Source: Sambucus nigra
Taxonomy: Eukaryota; Streptophyta; Magnoliopsida; Dipsacales; Adoxaceae
Assembly (NCBI GenBank): GCA_949130495.1
Contig: OX422214.1
Coordinates: 2,588,046 to 2,652,045 of the forward strand
Direction of reading: 5' to 3'
Length of the DNA stretch: 64,000 bases
Shown: piece by piece, positions 10,806-23,384 of the stretch
Numbering within the stretch: the first letter of the stretch is position 1
Layout of the letters: each line of letters begins with the position of its first letter
Made by a program: the position numbers and the translations under genes
Notes under the pieces: model-generated
What the model saw: only the letters and a program-made list of their open reading frames with translations
What the model was told of the DNA's origin: nothing
Databases searched by the model: none

Positions 10806-12656
10806 ATTAAGATAGTAAAATATTCAAAAGTTGACACTAGAAAAAAAAATGGAAAAATTCAACAAATAGGAAAATATTCAACTACCACACATTAGATGTA
10901 ACTAACTACGGAAAAATTGATAGGCATTTGAATGAATAAACGTCAACTTGGAATTTTAACCAACAAAGCAGTATAGTTCAATAACCACATAAATATGAAG
11001 AAACAAAAATACATAGCTGAGCAAAGTAGCACTTAAGCACAGTTACAACCATAGATAGAAAATTTCAATTCCCTTACGAAATGCACTTTGAAAACTAAAT
11101 AAAACTCAAAATGCCTTCAGTATTCTAACATGATTCTACTATGATCAGATAGATTTTTATTTACTTTTAGCAATATATTCATCTTAATAAGACTAAGGAG
11201 AAAGAATCAGAATTGTCTACAGCCAAATCAAATGTATACAATTCAATGGAAACAATAAACTCTAATCGGGAATCTAAATGTAAAGTAATTCAAAACGTAT
11301 TTCTTATGAAAAACTGGAAGGAAAATATTGTAATGTAGTTAGTAAAATTGAGTAATTTTAATGAAACAAAGCATATATTCCTACTGACCATTCTTTAAAT
11401 TCCATAGCCTTGGTAACAATCTCCAGCACCAAATATGTTGGGAAAAAAATGAGATCTTCACTATTATGTGAAACAACACATGCAATGAAAGGCATTGGAG
11501 TATATAAATGGCAACGTTAGACCCTACTAACAATTGGCAACTTACAAACCTCATAATATGCTAGTGATTCTGATCGCGAGTGGTGGTGGTTAGGCAATAA
11601 GTGGCGAGTGTTTATAGGTTGCATTTAACAGTGAAGTTGGTGTCACAAAGCATCAATTATTAGGTGTCATAAAGACTTAATAAATTTTAAAAATCAGAAC
11701 ACAATTTTTAAATGTTTTGCACATCCTCCTTTTGAGGTTATCTATCTAAAATGTGCAAGAACTTGCTGAAATCTCCACGTTTAGCGATCACAAAGCTCTT
11801 CAAACGCCTTATGGAATATTCTTTCTAGGTACCCAAGTACTATGTAGTTCTTGCCCAAATTTGGTAACACTAAAATCAGGGGGCTGCTACATGTTCCTGT
11901 TTTACCCTTAAGTGTTACCTTTTCCCTTTTCCTGCACTCACTTTTTTTATTCGATCCCTACTAGAAGCAAAAGAAACTTAAAAAAATTGTACGACACCCC
12001 TTCCCTAACGACTATAAATCAAATGTGACTTCAACATTTGACCATGTCGCTTTTAAAATTTTGTTTTACCCCCAACTTGTTTAAAATTTTGTATCAGACC
12101 CCACTCGAAACTACCATTAGTCAAAACTTTACTTAAACATTTGACCATGTTGCTTTTAACAATTTTTTAGGACTAATCTTAAAAATAATGCCATAAAAAT
12201 AAAATTTAAAAAGTACCATGATTACAAAAAGAAGAAAAGAGAAACTGTCTAGCCGTTGTTACGCATGTTACTTTTTTAGTTATTTTAGATTTGGCCCCAA
12301 TTTACTTTTCGTAAGCCAATCAAGCCCCCACAAGTTTCCTTTCTCTTATTTGTGGCTAAAACCAAAACTGACAACGATCTGACATGTGAACACAACTTAC
12401 TAATGTTGAATCAGTTAACCGATCAGACTGGTCTGGTCTTGGTCCTATCCCCCCCCACCCAACGTTTAGATCCTGGCATCACCCTTGTATATAGTTGAAG
12501 GCGCAACTTACTATTCCAAAACTAATGTAGATACATAAATTTTATAAATATAATGACCGGACAAATTTCCATAATCAAGCTTATCAGAGTGTAATATGCC
12601 TTTGATACATTGATTCAGCACAACATTTAAAAAACATATGCATCCTTTACTTGATA
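10806..12656. other. Non-coding stretch including one arm of a dispersed inverted duplication
   Basis: No gene identified. About 11690-11910 contains segments that recur in reverse complement at about 28590-28780 (for example GATAGATAACCTCAA and GCTGCTACATGTTCCT). Around 12030-12160 a degenerate direct repeat with the core ACATTTGACCATGT.GCTTTTAA occurs twice. Confidence 0.5.
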
Positions 12657-12965
12657 TGATGGAAATGGGCCCTTTTTAGGGTTTTATTGCATTTTATTTT
12701 ATTTTTGTTATTTTCTTTTATTTTGTTATGTCATTGTATTTCTTTTTGTTTAGTATTTAGAGGTAGAAGTAGCAAAAGGCTAGTAAGGGCATTGTTGTAA
12801 TTCGAATATTAGCTTAGAGTCTAAGCTACTCCTCCCCTCTAAATACCTCCTTGTAATCCTCATTTGAGGACACTTTCCATTTTGAATATAAGAAATCTCT
12901 TGATTCTCTCTCTAAAAGTGAGGATTTGACTTATTTTCTTGATCATTGACGTGTAGTTTACGTCA
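12657..12965 (+). repeat. Left LTR of a small non-autonomous LTR element
   Basis: 309 bp beginning TGATGGAAATGGGCCC and ending GTAGTTTACGTCA. It is nearly identical to the block at 13798-14113 and precedes a PBS-like sequence. The adjacent host sequence TGATA (12652-12656) is repeated after the right LTR. Confidence 0.9.
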
Positions 12966-13797
12966 AATTAGTATCAGAGCAAGGTGTCACTCCCCGATTG
13001 GTGTATTGGTGTGTAGTTATCAAAATCGTACACTACATCAATGGCTCTAAGAATATCCAAACAACTATACGAGGAGATTAAAAAATAAATGAAAGAGTTG
13101 GTACAAACACAATAAGAAATCAAAGCCTTCCTCATCTCCTCCAAATTCCAAAACCCTACCCCTAGACCCCCCCCCCCTCCGTCCCGCCCTCTATCGCCAA
13201 CCCTACCATCCCCAACCCTACCCTCCCACCGTCGGACCCCAAAAACCCACCCCTGCCCCTGCTGTCCAAGCCGCGACCCATCCCCTGCCCCCCACCTCAC
13301 TTCCGTCCACTACCCACACCCTACAACCGTCGGAAAACCACTCCTGGAACCCCAGACTCCTGCTGACCCAGAACGGCCCTCAACCCACCCTAGCTCTGAC
13401 CTGAAGCGACCCATTTCTCCCGCCCCCAAACACCCTTGGCCCCCGACCACCCCAGGTGGTTGTGCACCCCTCTCGACCCCACAACGACTCCGAAAACCTA
13501 GGGTTTTGCCCTAGGTCTGCTTGTAAACCACCTGGGCAAAAAAATTCAACCCCAACACCTTATATATGCCCCGAAATGATATTTTTGACCCGGGTGGAAG
13601 TTTTAGGGTTTGATTGGGTGAAGAAAGAGAGAAGAAGAAGAAATACAAAGAAAATTTGTGGGTTGGACACTCCTCAACTTTCAGAAAATAATTTTTGTCC
13701 CCCACATGTTTTTGGCACAAATTTTTTGGAATTTCCACACGAGTCCCCAATTTTTTTGAACGCTTGAGGATGAGCTTGGTCTTAAGAGGGGGAAGAG

Positions 13798-14113
13798 TGA
13801 TGGAAATGGGCCCTTTTAAGGTTTTATTGCGTTTTATTTTATTTTTGTTATTTTCTTTTATTTTGTTATGTCATTGTGTTTCTTTTTGTTTAGTATTTAG
13901 AGGTAGAAGTAGCAAAAGGCTAGTAAGGGCATTGTTGTAATTAGAATATTAGCTTAGAGCCTACGCTACTGCTCCCCTTTAAATACCTCCTTGTATTCCT
14001 CATTTGAGGACACTCTCCATTTTTAATATAAGAAATCTCTTGATTATCTCTCTAAAAGTTAGGGTTTAATTTATTTTCTTCGCCATTGTCACATTGACGT
14101 GTAGTTTACGTCA
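13798..14113 (+). repeat. Right LTR of the small non-autonomous LTR element
   Basis: 316 bp, with the same TGATGGAAATGGG start and GTTTACGTCA end as the left LTR. Differences are scattered substitutions plus a small insertion near the right end (about 14080-14095). Confidence 0.9.
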
Positions 14114-14235
14114 TGATATATTGCTAATTTCTTCTTCCATGACACCTATGAACTATCTTCATTGGCCTACTTAATTTCTTGTGTGGTCCCTTTTCAAAAC
14201 TTCTGAAAAATATTCTGATCTTCTAATCAGGAACA

Positions 14236-14872
14236 CATGGTAAAATTTTGAGTTAACAAACTTTAGCAGTCACCTCTTACTGGTGAATGACTATTCTAAA
14301 CCATCACTAGTTGCACAGAAAGGGGAGTTGAACTAACAAGGCTGGACAAAGTATTGCAAATAAAACAGAGCATAACTAAAGTGGACAATGCAAACAGAAA
14401 TACAAGAAATTGATAAATCTACCTATCTCATAATCAACCCTCTTCCAAATGTTAAATTCAAAACTCATAACCATTATTGATTGAAAGACTAGAGGTATAG
14501 AACTTGTATAACTGCGGTGAACTACGTGTGTTCTCCAATGCATTTGTAGAAAATTGCAAGAACCGTTGGTCCAATTGAATCAAATATTGAACAAATTTTA
14601 GATAATCATTTCCATTACCATGTTTAGTATAATAAGGGAGATCGGAATGCGTGGTCTCATTGACACCAAACACCCTTCATAGTTCCCTAGATAGATTTGA
14701 TGGCCACTATCATCCTTACAATTCATTCTCAGTTCTACACATTTTTTTATTATTTATAACCACAAACTGATCTAGTGGACCAACGTAATCAAGTTTTTTC
14801 TTAATAATTTTTTTTTATAGATATCCTTATCATTATTTTGGGCAAGGCAACTTACAATGACTATTTTCCAAT
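14236..14872. repeat. Dispersed duplication, copy 1 (partner 18259-18862)
   Basis: The stretch starting ATGGTAAAATTTTGAGTTAACAAAC recurs in the same orientation at 18259-18862, with substitutions and several indels up to tens of bases. Neither copy has a long shared frame. A 71-residue minus-strand frame (14458-14673) is not kept open in copy 2, so I do not call a gene. Confidence 0.75.
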
Positions 14873-15904
14873 AAAGAATGAACATGAGATATATTATCCA
14901 AGATACTTATATTCTTCCACGAAATTGAAGTGGCAAGATAAAGAATTTTTCTACCAAGAGAAGTATATTTTTGGATCTTCTTCTTTATGCGATAAATAAT
15001 GCCATCATAACAAATCCATCAGATTTCAACTATGTAAAGGACAACCTTAAGCTCCTAATTAGTGGATTTTTTAGAAAGGGAAGTCCTAAGCCGCATGTAA
15101 CTCCAAAGCAAGTCTCAAAACAAAACATTAAAATTAAATTGAAATCCTTTACACCATCACACTTATAACCCATCATTAAAAGAAAAACAAGAAAATATTT
15201 TTTGGTCCCAAAATAAATTTATGTAGAAAGCAACAACACTTATAACCCATCACAATTTATGAGAACAAAAACTATATGTAGAATATTTTTTTATTCCTTT
15301 TTGAAGTCCCAAAATAAATTTCTACAAATTTGGGACACATATGCAATATTTTCAAATTCTTTAAAAGTTGGGGGTAGGCCAATATCTTCAAGTCCAAGCA
15401 AACCAATTTATCATGTTTTGGTCCCAAAACATTCAACTCAGCACCTTTTAAATGAAAGCCGCAGCAACAGTCCAACTCTGATTTATCACAAACTAAAGGC
15501 TTAGAGTTGGCGCCAATTAAGGCCAAAGTCATCTCAAGCCATTTGGACCAACATACACATTGATAAATTTAGGACCGAAGTGTTGGGTCAAAATCTGCAC
15601 CATATAAGACTCGTGTCGTCACCACTTAAAATACATACTAATTTTCTTGTAATTTTCTTACTTGTTTTGGGGTTGTTATTTACATTGTGATACTTTAAAA
15701 TTTCCTCCTTGGTATGTCTTAGAATTTTATGAGGCTAAATTTTCCAATCTTCAAAGATAATTTCCAAATATGTAATAGAGAAAGTGTTGAGGTCATTAGA
15801 TCTGTTCTTATTATTGTTGGGAAATTGGTTTGAACCATATGGGTGAAATCTCTTAATTCATTGAATGCACTTTTCTAAGAAGAATTGTTTTCTTGTAAAG
15901 CACA
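14873..15904. other. Non-coding stretch
   Basis: Only short frames without recognisable motifs. Short recurring phrases (TCCCAAAATAAATTT; CACTTATAACCCATCA) suggest local duplication, but no element boundary is visible. Confidence 0.4.
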
Positions 15905-16048
15905 TTAGTTGTTGGAAGGCAGTTATTGATTAGCATCGATAAAAATATCTTCAATTTGGAGGACAAAAGTCCCCCATTAGTTGTTGGAAGGCAGTAATTG
16001 ATTAGCATCGATAAAAATATCTTCAATTTGGAGGACAAAAGTCCCCCA
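15905..16048. repeat. 72-bp tandem duplication (two copies)
   Basis: A unit beginning TTAGTTGTTGGAAGGCAG and ending GGACAAAAGTCCCCCA is present at 15905 and again at 15977, nearly identical. Because 72 is a multiple of three, a minus-strand frame through it shows a repeated peptide; this is a by-product and not evidence of a gene. Confidence 0.85.
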
Positions 16049-16286
16049 GGTTTGTCCAAGGGAGTGCAAGGTCCCCAGATGATATTTTCCTTGTATAATC
16101 AATTACAAGTGTGTTTTCAAGTGAAATTGCCTTGATTAGGCAATCAGCACACAAGGTCTAAATTCTCATTTAAAGGCCATGGTCTTCATTATTAACACAA
16201 ACATAGATGGCTCAATACCTCGCCTCCTGTCAATCATGTAGGCGTATTGTTTGTATCCTGACAAAATTAACGCAACACACACACAA

Positions 16287-16587
16287 TCAGGGTGGCAATG
16301 TGTGTTTTAGGATTCCGACACGATTTTTTTTATTTGACACGAACACGATCCGAATAGAACACGAAACAGCATGACTAACAAGATTTCATAAATTTTACAC
16401 TAATTAAACATAAATAGACAAGAAAACCTGAATAAAAACACGATTAACACGACCCATAATTTTGACGCCAACATGACACGACATGACTTTGTGTCAAAAA
16501 GACCTGACATGAACACAATATATATCGTGTCAATTTTGTGTCCTTTCGTTTCGTGTTTTCATGTCGTTTCAAAATTTTACACCCCTA
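16287..16587. mobile_element. Degenerate hAT-like non-autonomous element
   Basis: The left end TCAGGGTGGCAATG and the right end (reverse complement TAGGGGTGTAAAATT) resemble hAT termini. The body has many CACGA/TCGTG motifs, as in the hAT at 7502-8024. Flanking ACACAA-containing sequence occurs on both sides, but a clean 8-bp duplication is not visible. Probably an old or diverged copy. Confidence 0.5.
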
Positions 16588-16615
16588 TACACAACTTACC
16601 TGTATTTACCACTAA

Positions 16616-16830
16616 ACAGATCCTCCTTGTGGTAACACCCATCCAGATCGAAAACTGCCTGTCTCCTGATTTGGGAATACCCCATTGCCCACAGGCCCGC
16701 GAAGTACCTAATTTGAATGTTTCACTGCAAAGACTTTTAAAGTGTATATGGTCATCTTCTTCTTGTTGTGGACTTGAGTTAAGATGAAAAAATGGGCAAA
16801 AACTTGTGAAGTTGAACGGGATAGGTCTTC
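16616..16830 (+). repeat. Upstream-module repeat P+Q, copy 1
   Basis: Module P (from CTCCTTGTGGTAACACCCATCC to about CCCGCGAAGTA) is followed by module Q (from ACTGCAAAGACTT to GATGAAAAAATGGGCAAA). P recurs at about 17141-17250 and 24828-24930; Q recurs at about 17028-17110, 24160-24260 and 24945-25060. Copies lie 5' of LRR receptor-like protein remnants, so they may be duplicated promoter-proximal sequence. Confidence 0.65.
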
Positions 16831-17027
16831 ATAGTAGATAATTTGAGATAGATTACTTTTAGTTATAATTCAACATTGTAAACCAACAAAGAACACGGGC
16901 ATCATTTAAGATATATTATAATGAGTTAATGATTAATTTTCAAAGTTAACATGCCTCGAAAAATGAATTTATAATTTAATCCATAATATACCAAAAAATA
17001 TTGGATCACTCACATTATTTGACTAAC

Positions 17028-17260
17028 ACTGCATTTTTAGTCAGTCTTCACGGTCATTTTTTTCTTGCTGTCAACTTCAGTTAAGACGAAAAAAATGGGC
17101 AAATACCGGTAAATTTGAAACCTGCACCATATAAAAGATTCTCCTTGTGGTAACACCCATCCAAACCGAAATGTCTCTGCCTCCCGATTTGGGAACACCC
17201 CAATTCCCGCAGACCCACGAAGTAGCTGATTTGGGCTCAAATCACGGCTAGCTCAATGAT
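17028..17260 (+). repeat. Upstream-module repeat Q+P, copy 2
   Basis: Module Q (CACTGCATTTTTAGTCAGTC to AGACGAAAAAAATGGGCAAA) precedes module P (TCTCCTTGTGGTAACACCCATCC to CACGAAGTAGCTGATTTGGGC). The order is reversed relative to copy 1, but each module keeps its plus orientation. The LRR fragment at 17820 follows. Confidence 0.65.
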
Positions 17261-17819
17261 CGCCGTGTAAAAGAAGGCGTATAGGACGGTTTTTACCTTA
17301 TCCATTCCATTTTGGAGCAAATTATATATTAAATTTTGTTTTGTTTACTCGATACCATTTGACTCATAGTGATCTTTTGATTATTCTGCAAATATTACAT
17401 TTAATTTATTGTATGATTTCCTACTCGCTAATTATATCAAATATAATTTTTATTAAGCAACAATTCTTGAACCATAGGCATGTAGTTGTATTTTTTTTCC
17501 GGTTCATGTAATAAAATGATCAACTATGACGTGTTAACTTTGCATAGGGTACATGTATGTCTATGTAAGGGCACCAGGTAACAGAAAGGTGAAAGAATGG
17601 AGTTCTAAGAAGTAAGAATTTTTGGTAAAGGAACGGGTTTTTATGGTCTGTTGTCATCTCAGCTGGTGAGATAAAGTGAGTTGCGGGTCTTTAGCATAAA
17701 TGATTCTCCTTCTACAAGCATTCAATTTATCTTGTAACCCTGATGTCACTGCTTATTTTTCGAGAGTTAATGTGGCCACTAGTAGTCCTCTCAGCCTGTT
17801 TGATTTTTAACAACTAGCT

Positions 17820-18137
17820 TACATGGAGGAATACTACCAGGTTCAGTTGACTCTCTAGAGTCTTGACAATATTTTCAACTCCTTGGATGCAATTTTTATG
17901 GATTCATTCCTGAATCTCTAGGGGAACTTACAGAGATCATTGGTTTTCTCATATCTAATAACAATTTCATGGAGAGACCCATCTGACCTCTCACCGCTTT
18001 TGCAACTCACAAGGTTAATTTTGTCAAACAACAACCTTACCGGACAAATTCCAAATATTTTTGTTAACCGCAATCTCCTAATCTATATATCACTTAGAGG
18101 TAATAGGAGTGGAGAGATTCAATCATTAAACTCAAAA
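17820..18137 (+). pseudogene. LRR receptor-like protein fragment
   Basis: In shifting frames the segment encodes leucine-rich-repeat text typical of plant receptor-like proteins: GGILPGSVDSL first, then LLQLTRLILSNNNLTGQIPN and NLLIYISLRGN. These fit the xxLxLxxNxLxGxIP repeat. A stop follows DSFLNL, and there is no signal peptide, transmembrane segment or C-terminal tail nearby, so only one to three central repeats survive. It is closest in style to the pseudogene at 25515-28245 and probably descends from the same tandem cluster. It has the repeated upstream modules about 0.6 kb before it. Confidence 0.75.
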
Positions 18138-18258
18138 ATAAAACATGAGAAAGAGAATAAATTCAATCCGATTAAATTTGGAAATAATAAATCAGCATAA
18201 TGAATATCTATCCAAGGTACAAAAATAAATGGAACTATATAACCTTGATTATGTAGTA

Positions 18259-18862
18259 TCATGGTGAAATTTTGAGTTAACAAACTTTAGCTGTCACCTC
18301 TTACCGGTGAATGACAATTCTAAACCATCACCTAGTTGAACGAAAAGGAGAGTTGACATTCTTTATCAAGGCTGGACAGAGAATGGCAACTAAAACAGAG
18401 CATAACTAAAGTGACAATGCAAAGAGAAATACAAGTATTGATAAATTAACCTATCTCAAAATCAACCCTCTTTCAAATGTCAAATTCAAAACTCATAAAC
18501 ATTCTTGATTGAAGGACTAAAGGCAAGTGTGCACTCCAATGAATATTTAGGAAATTGCACGAACTGATAGTCTAATTGAATCAAATATTGAACAAATTTA
18601 ACCATGTTCAGCATTATAAGGGAGGTTGGAATGCGAGGTCTCATTGACATCAAACACCCAAACATCCTTGTAGTTCACACTAGAGAGATTTGATGGCCAA
18701 GATCATCCTTACAATTCAATCCCTGTTCTACACATTTTTTATTATTATTTATAACCACAGACCAATCTAGTGAACTACTGTAATCAAGGGTTTTCGTAAT
18801 GATTATTTATAGATATCCTTGTTTTTTGGGGTCAAGGCAGATTACAATGACTATTTTCCTAT
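18259..18862. repeat. Dispersed duplication, copy 2 (partner 14236-14872)
   Basis: Same-orientation partner of 14236-14872, starting ATGGTGAAATTTTGAGTTAACAAAC. It has lost several short stretches relative to copy 1. A run of 14 G residues (18951-18964) lies just after it. Confidence 0.75.
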
Positions 18863-19027
18863 ACTGTAACTTCATAACTATGAGAGAGAGATTGTTTCCT
18901 TGCCATTGGTGACTTCGGCACAAGCAATCGATAGTCTGTGTGTGTGTTATGGGGGGGGGGGGGGTCGGGGTTGTGGGGGATATATAATTAGAAAGAAATT
19001 AACACAGAGAAAGGTATATATATAGGG

Positions 19028-22000
19028 TTGGAAGCAACCACCTATATGCCTACTGATCTTCCGACAATTGGCGGCAATAATGATTGTTCCGGTGAGAATC
19101 AGGCAGTTACAGAACTGTCCGGAATAATAGTCGATGGGGTATTAGTTAAAGGTTATGCAGTTGAACTAGAAATAACTGTCAATAACCGTGGACCTACTAC
19201 TATTGGACAGTTTCTAAAAAGTAATCGGATTTTTGATGATATGAATAGGGCTATTATTTCAACAAAATTATTGGATGTTCCAATTATAGAGGATGCGGGC
19301 AAAGAGTTTGTTTCAAAATATTCTTGGTATTTCAAACAACTGGACCAAACAAACATACTAAAGCAGACCCATATTTTAATTCAAAATCAACAACCTCAGA
19401 GTCTCCTGTGGGATTGAAGAAGCAACTTGATCATGGAGAATAAGGGGATTCCGAGTCTTTGTCCCAAATTTCAAAAAAGCAATTGCTTTGTAATGTTCTA
19501 GTATTATCCTCGGTTGATTTATCGGCATCGGCTGGTGGAGTCCAGTCTCGCCAAAAGAAATGAATGGCTTATGTTGGAACATACGGGGCTTGGGGAATCC
19601 ATGTATGTTCCAAGAACTACGAAAACTGGTTTGGAGTAGTAATCCCCTGCTGGTGCTCCTTTTGAGACTTAGATGTTCCAGAGACAGGTAGATTGGGTTC
19701 GTCATCAGTTGGGATATCCAAATTCTTTCACAGTAGAGAGGATTGGGTTAGGCGGCGGGCGCTCTAATGTGGAGTAATGATATCTCAGTTAATATTCAGT
19801 CCTATTCAAGGTTTCTTATTGATTCCATTGTAGAAATGGATGAAAAGTGTTGCGATTTATGGGATTCTATGGGGACCCTATCCCGGATCAACGAATTCAT
19901 GGATTAATTCTGCTCAAGAGGTTAGCTGATCTGTCCTCTTTATCTTGGTTGATAGGGCCGATTTAAATGAAATTCTTACATATGGGAAAAAAATGGTGGT
20001 CTACTATGTGATCCTATATTAATGCAAAACTTTCAGGAGACTAAAGACGTGTGTAATTTAATTAAGATGAAGTATCAAGGAACATTATGTACATGGAGGA
20101 TTGGTAGGAGGCCTTAAGACTTTGTACAAGAGAAAATTGATAGAGTTTTTTTCACTAAAGATTGGGAAATGCTTTTTCCAAATTCAACTGTTAAGGTGTT
20201 GGACTATGCATTTCTGACCACCGACAACTGTCGATTCATCTAAACCGCGACTTGGAGGAGGTAAGAGACACTATTCAAAATAGTCAAGGACGATTTATGT
20301 TTGAGAAAATGTGGACGCTAGGGAGGATTGTGCTGATACTACAAAAGAGATGTGGCAAATTGCTAGCGGTACTGATGTTGTCTGTAATATTGAGACTGCG
20401 ATGGATGAATGTGCATTGGCTCTTAAGGGATGGAACAGAGGTAGTTTTAAGCTTCCTTTTAAAAGTTACCTTTCATCCAATAAGGCAACGATACTGCAAT
20501 TAGAATCTACCCCCCTTTCTGCCTATAATTTTGATGAGTTGAAGTTAATAGAGGAAGAAAAAGCTCGAATCCTTCAGGAAGAAGAACTGTACTGGGGTTA
20601 GAGATCCAAATCTAATTGGCTGGAGGTAGGGGATCAAAATACCAAGTTTTTTCATCATAAAGCATATCAAAGGAGCAAAATAAATTTAATTACCAAGTTG
20701 ATATCTCTGGAAGGAAATTGGATAAATGATGAAGGTGCCATCTCTTCAATGAAATGCTCGAATTTTCGACAGATTTTTACTTCTACCTCACCCTCTAATC
20801 AAGACATTTCAGTTTGAAAATTTCCAACGATATGAATGAAACTCTTACTGCTTCGGTTAATGCTGATGAGATCAAAGCTGCTCTTGATCAGATGAGCCCA
20901 TTAAAATATCCCGGGCCTGATGGCTTTCCTGCCATGTTTTATCAGAAATATTGGAGTCTAGTTAGGGACTGATATTTGTCATCTACGTAGGGGATTTTCA
21001 ATGAGGAAGCTGATATCTTGAGTATTAATAAAACCTTCATCGTTCTCATTCCAAGATCAAGAATCCATAGAGTGTATCCGATTACCGACCCATTAGTTTA
21101 TGTAATGTGGTTTATAAAATTATTTCGAAGGTGTTGGCCAATCGACTGCGCTGTATATTACCAGATATTATTGAAGAGTCTTGGAGGGCGTTTGTTCAGG
21201 GAAGACAGATTCTTGACAATGTTACGGTTTCTTTTTAAACGATTCATTGTCTTAAAGGAAGAATAACTGGGTCTCGAGGAGTTGCGGCATTAACACTGGA
21301 TATGAGTAAATGCATATGATCAAGTAGAATGGGAATATCTCAAACATGTTATGAAAGCATTAGGATTCCACAATATTTAGATAAATTGGATCATAAAATG
21401 CATTTCCACTGTCCAATATTCAGTGCTAGCAAATAGAAATACCCATATCTTTTATTACTCCTTCTAGGGACTTGTGGCAAGGGGACCCTCTATCCCCATA
21501 TCTTTTTATTTTGTGTATAGAAGGTCAAATCTCCTTGATTAACAATGCTGAATCCAGTAGTATTTTGCGCGGGGTCTAAATGGCGAGAGGGAGTCCAGCC
21601 ATTTCTCATCTCTTATTCGCAGATGATAGTATTTTCTTCTTTAAAAGATCATTGGAGGATAATAAAATTATTAAAGACGCGCTGCTTCAATATGAATCTT
21701 CTTCGGGATGAAATAATAATCTGGACAAATCTGGTATTTGTTTTAGTCCCAATGTGAGAGACTATGAACGAGATTCTCAAATGATTAAAGAGAAGTTTAT
21801 TAACTGGGAGGCCGGAGATATCTTATCAATTCCTTTGGGAATTAATCTTCATCCCAAATGTTCGTGTTTGGCACTATGACTCCTCCAGAAGATATTCAGT
21901 AAAGACTGGGTATAAAGTGGCATTTAAGCAGAACATCCTCCCTTCCTCGTCATTTAATGAACTTGCCTCATGGTGGAAGATATTGTAGAAGATTAAACTA

Positions 22001-22930
22001 CCATTTAAAGTGCTCATTTTTTTATGGAGAGTTTCTCGGAATTGCATTTCCACTCAATATATTTCTTTGTAATATTCCATTTTCTCCTTACTGTCCTTTT
22101 TACGAGGAGGGGGTTGAATCAATTGATCAAGCTATTTGGTGGTGTGATTGGGCCAGAGAAGTTTGGTTGGCTAGTTCAGTTGGTAATATTTATTCTCAAT
22201 ATATGCACTTAAATTTTCTGGATTATTTACAATTGGTATCGGCATCCGAAAATCCATCACTTTTTCTGCTAATGATTATTATTGCGTGGCAACTATGATT
22301 TGAGAGGAATAAAGAGGTAAATGGAGAGGTGCGAAGTCGGCCTCAAGTGGTGATTACGAGATCAGAAACTTTTCTTCATTCATACTCATTGATTCGTGAC
22401 CTTTCTTGTGATGGTAATGGGCAGTCTATCCGTAATTGCAGATGGAGGAAGCCAATGGGTTTAAATATCAAACTTAATACTGAGCTGCGATTGATATTGA
22501 GAAGAAATGTGTTGGGTTAGGTGCTGTGATTAATGTTGCGATGTTGTTGAAAATCCATCATGTGATTAATGTTGAAGTTGATGAAACTAAAGCCATAGCT
22601 GAAGGGATAAAATTTGCAGTGGGCAGAGGTATTTTTGTGCAGGAAGTGGAAAGCGATGCGTTGGGGATTATCAAGCAAATTAATAACTCGACTAGTCCCT
22701 TATCTAAAGAGCATCATTCAGTGCTGGAAGCTCCCCGGTATTATTTTTAAATATGCCCATTGAGAGTGCAATCAAGTGGCCCACTCTCTAGCAAAATATG
22801 CCTTGTCCAATAATGGTCTTGTTGTTTGGTCTGAATCATTTCCTTCTTGGCTGATTAGAATTGTGTCGCAGGATGATTCTTAGATTGGTTTTTCTATATT
22901 GTTGTATGGTTATTCAAAAAATAAAAGGAG
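19028..22930 (+). pseudogene. Plant L1-type LINE, decayed
   Basis: A short ORF1-like frame (19028-19417) is followed by ORF2 pieces in all three frames. The endonuclease start MNGLCWNIRGLGNP lies at 19560. The RT has [19 protein letters not shown] (about 20900) and VLANRLRCILPDIIEESWR (about 21150). A catalytic box reads LTLDMSK, then (after a frameshift) AYDQVEWEYLKHVMKALGF. A second box reads ISHLLFADDSIFF (FADD at 21616-21627). Next comes a zinc-finger RVT-type segment with LPFKVLIFLWRVSRNCIST (about 21990), and finally an RNase H-like C-terminus (DETKAIAEGIKFAV; VAHSLAKYALSNNG) stopping near 22882. A short A-rich tail follows. Many frameshifts, stops and deletions, so it is not functional. 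Confidence 0.9.
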
Positions 22931-23040
22931 AAGGGCATACTCCTATGTCTCACACCATTGGAGATAATTCTTATATGAATTTAGTATATAAAGTTGTGGA
23001 TATTCAACTCTAAATGAATCTCACAACATCAAATAACCAA

Positions 23041-23370
23041 ATGTATAAATATTTAGAAAATAAAATAAACTACCTATAGACCAGGCCCCATCCAAAGATA
23101 CAAAAGTAAACAACATTTTTACTTAAAAAAACACCCCCAACAGCTATACCAAATCAATCCAAAAATTGTGACTAATTAGGAAAATCTTTTACGTTCTTCT
23201 AAGAGAAAAAAATATGAATCTTTTTTTTAAATCAATCCTAACTTTTGAATCGATTTAGTATATCTATTTAGGATTTTTTTTGGTAATAATATGTTATAGA
23301 TATATGAATTTGGTATTAACCCTAAAATATAACCCTTGGCATTGCTAACCTAACGTAATCTCATAGCATT
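23041..23370. repeat. Non-coding block duplicated nearby (partner 23575-23800)
   Basis: Phrases such as TATGAATTTGGTATTA...CCCTTGGCATT recur at about 23725-23775, and AAAATAAAATAAA..CC...CCAAAGATA recurs at about 23590-23650 and 23835-23895. This indicates an imperfect local duplication of a few hundred bases, with a third partial unit. Confidence 0.6.
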
Positions 23371-23384
23371 CAATTAATTAAATA

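Larger units (their letters stand above)
12657..14113 (+). mobile_element. Complete small non-autonomous LTR retrotransposon (TRIM/SMART-like)
   Basis: The 1457-bp element has LTRs of 309 and 316 bp around an 832-bp interior. It has a PBS-like TTAGTATCAGAGC (from 12968; one base off the usual initiator tRNA-Met site), a polypurine tract AAGAGGGGGAAGAG just before the right LTR, and a perfect 5-bp target duplication TGATA (12652-12656 and 14114-14118). The interior opens with a short gag-like start (MALRISKQLYEEIKK, then a stop) followed by a C-rich, proline-coding stretch, and has no protease, RT or integrase. The LTR ends resemble those of the element at 46725-49298, which may belong to the same broad family. 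Confidence 0.9.

Noticed and set aside
12974..13300. 108-codon Gly/Trp-rich minus-strand frame in the small LTR element
   Set aside because: It is the reverse of the C-rich interior; low complexity, no motif.
14458..14673. 71-codon minus-strand frame in a duplicated block
   Set aside because: Not preserved in the sister copy at 18259-18862 and without recognisable motif.
15272..15532. 86-codon minus-strand frame
   Set aside because: No family motif, and the composition matches surrounding non-coding DNA.
18951..18964. Long G-run (others near 53384-53394 and 59561-59574) as possible G-quadruplex or regulatory site
   Set aside because: Single homopolymer runs near decayed sequence are ordinary slippage products or assembly noise. 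No arrangement of several runs was seen.
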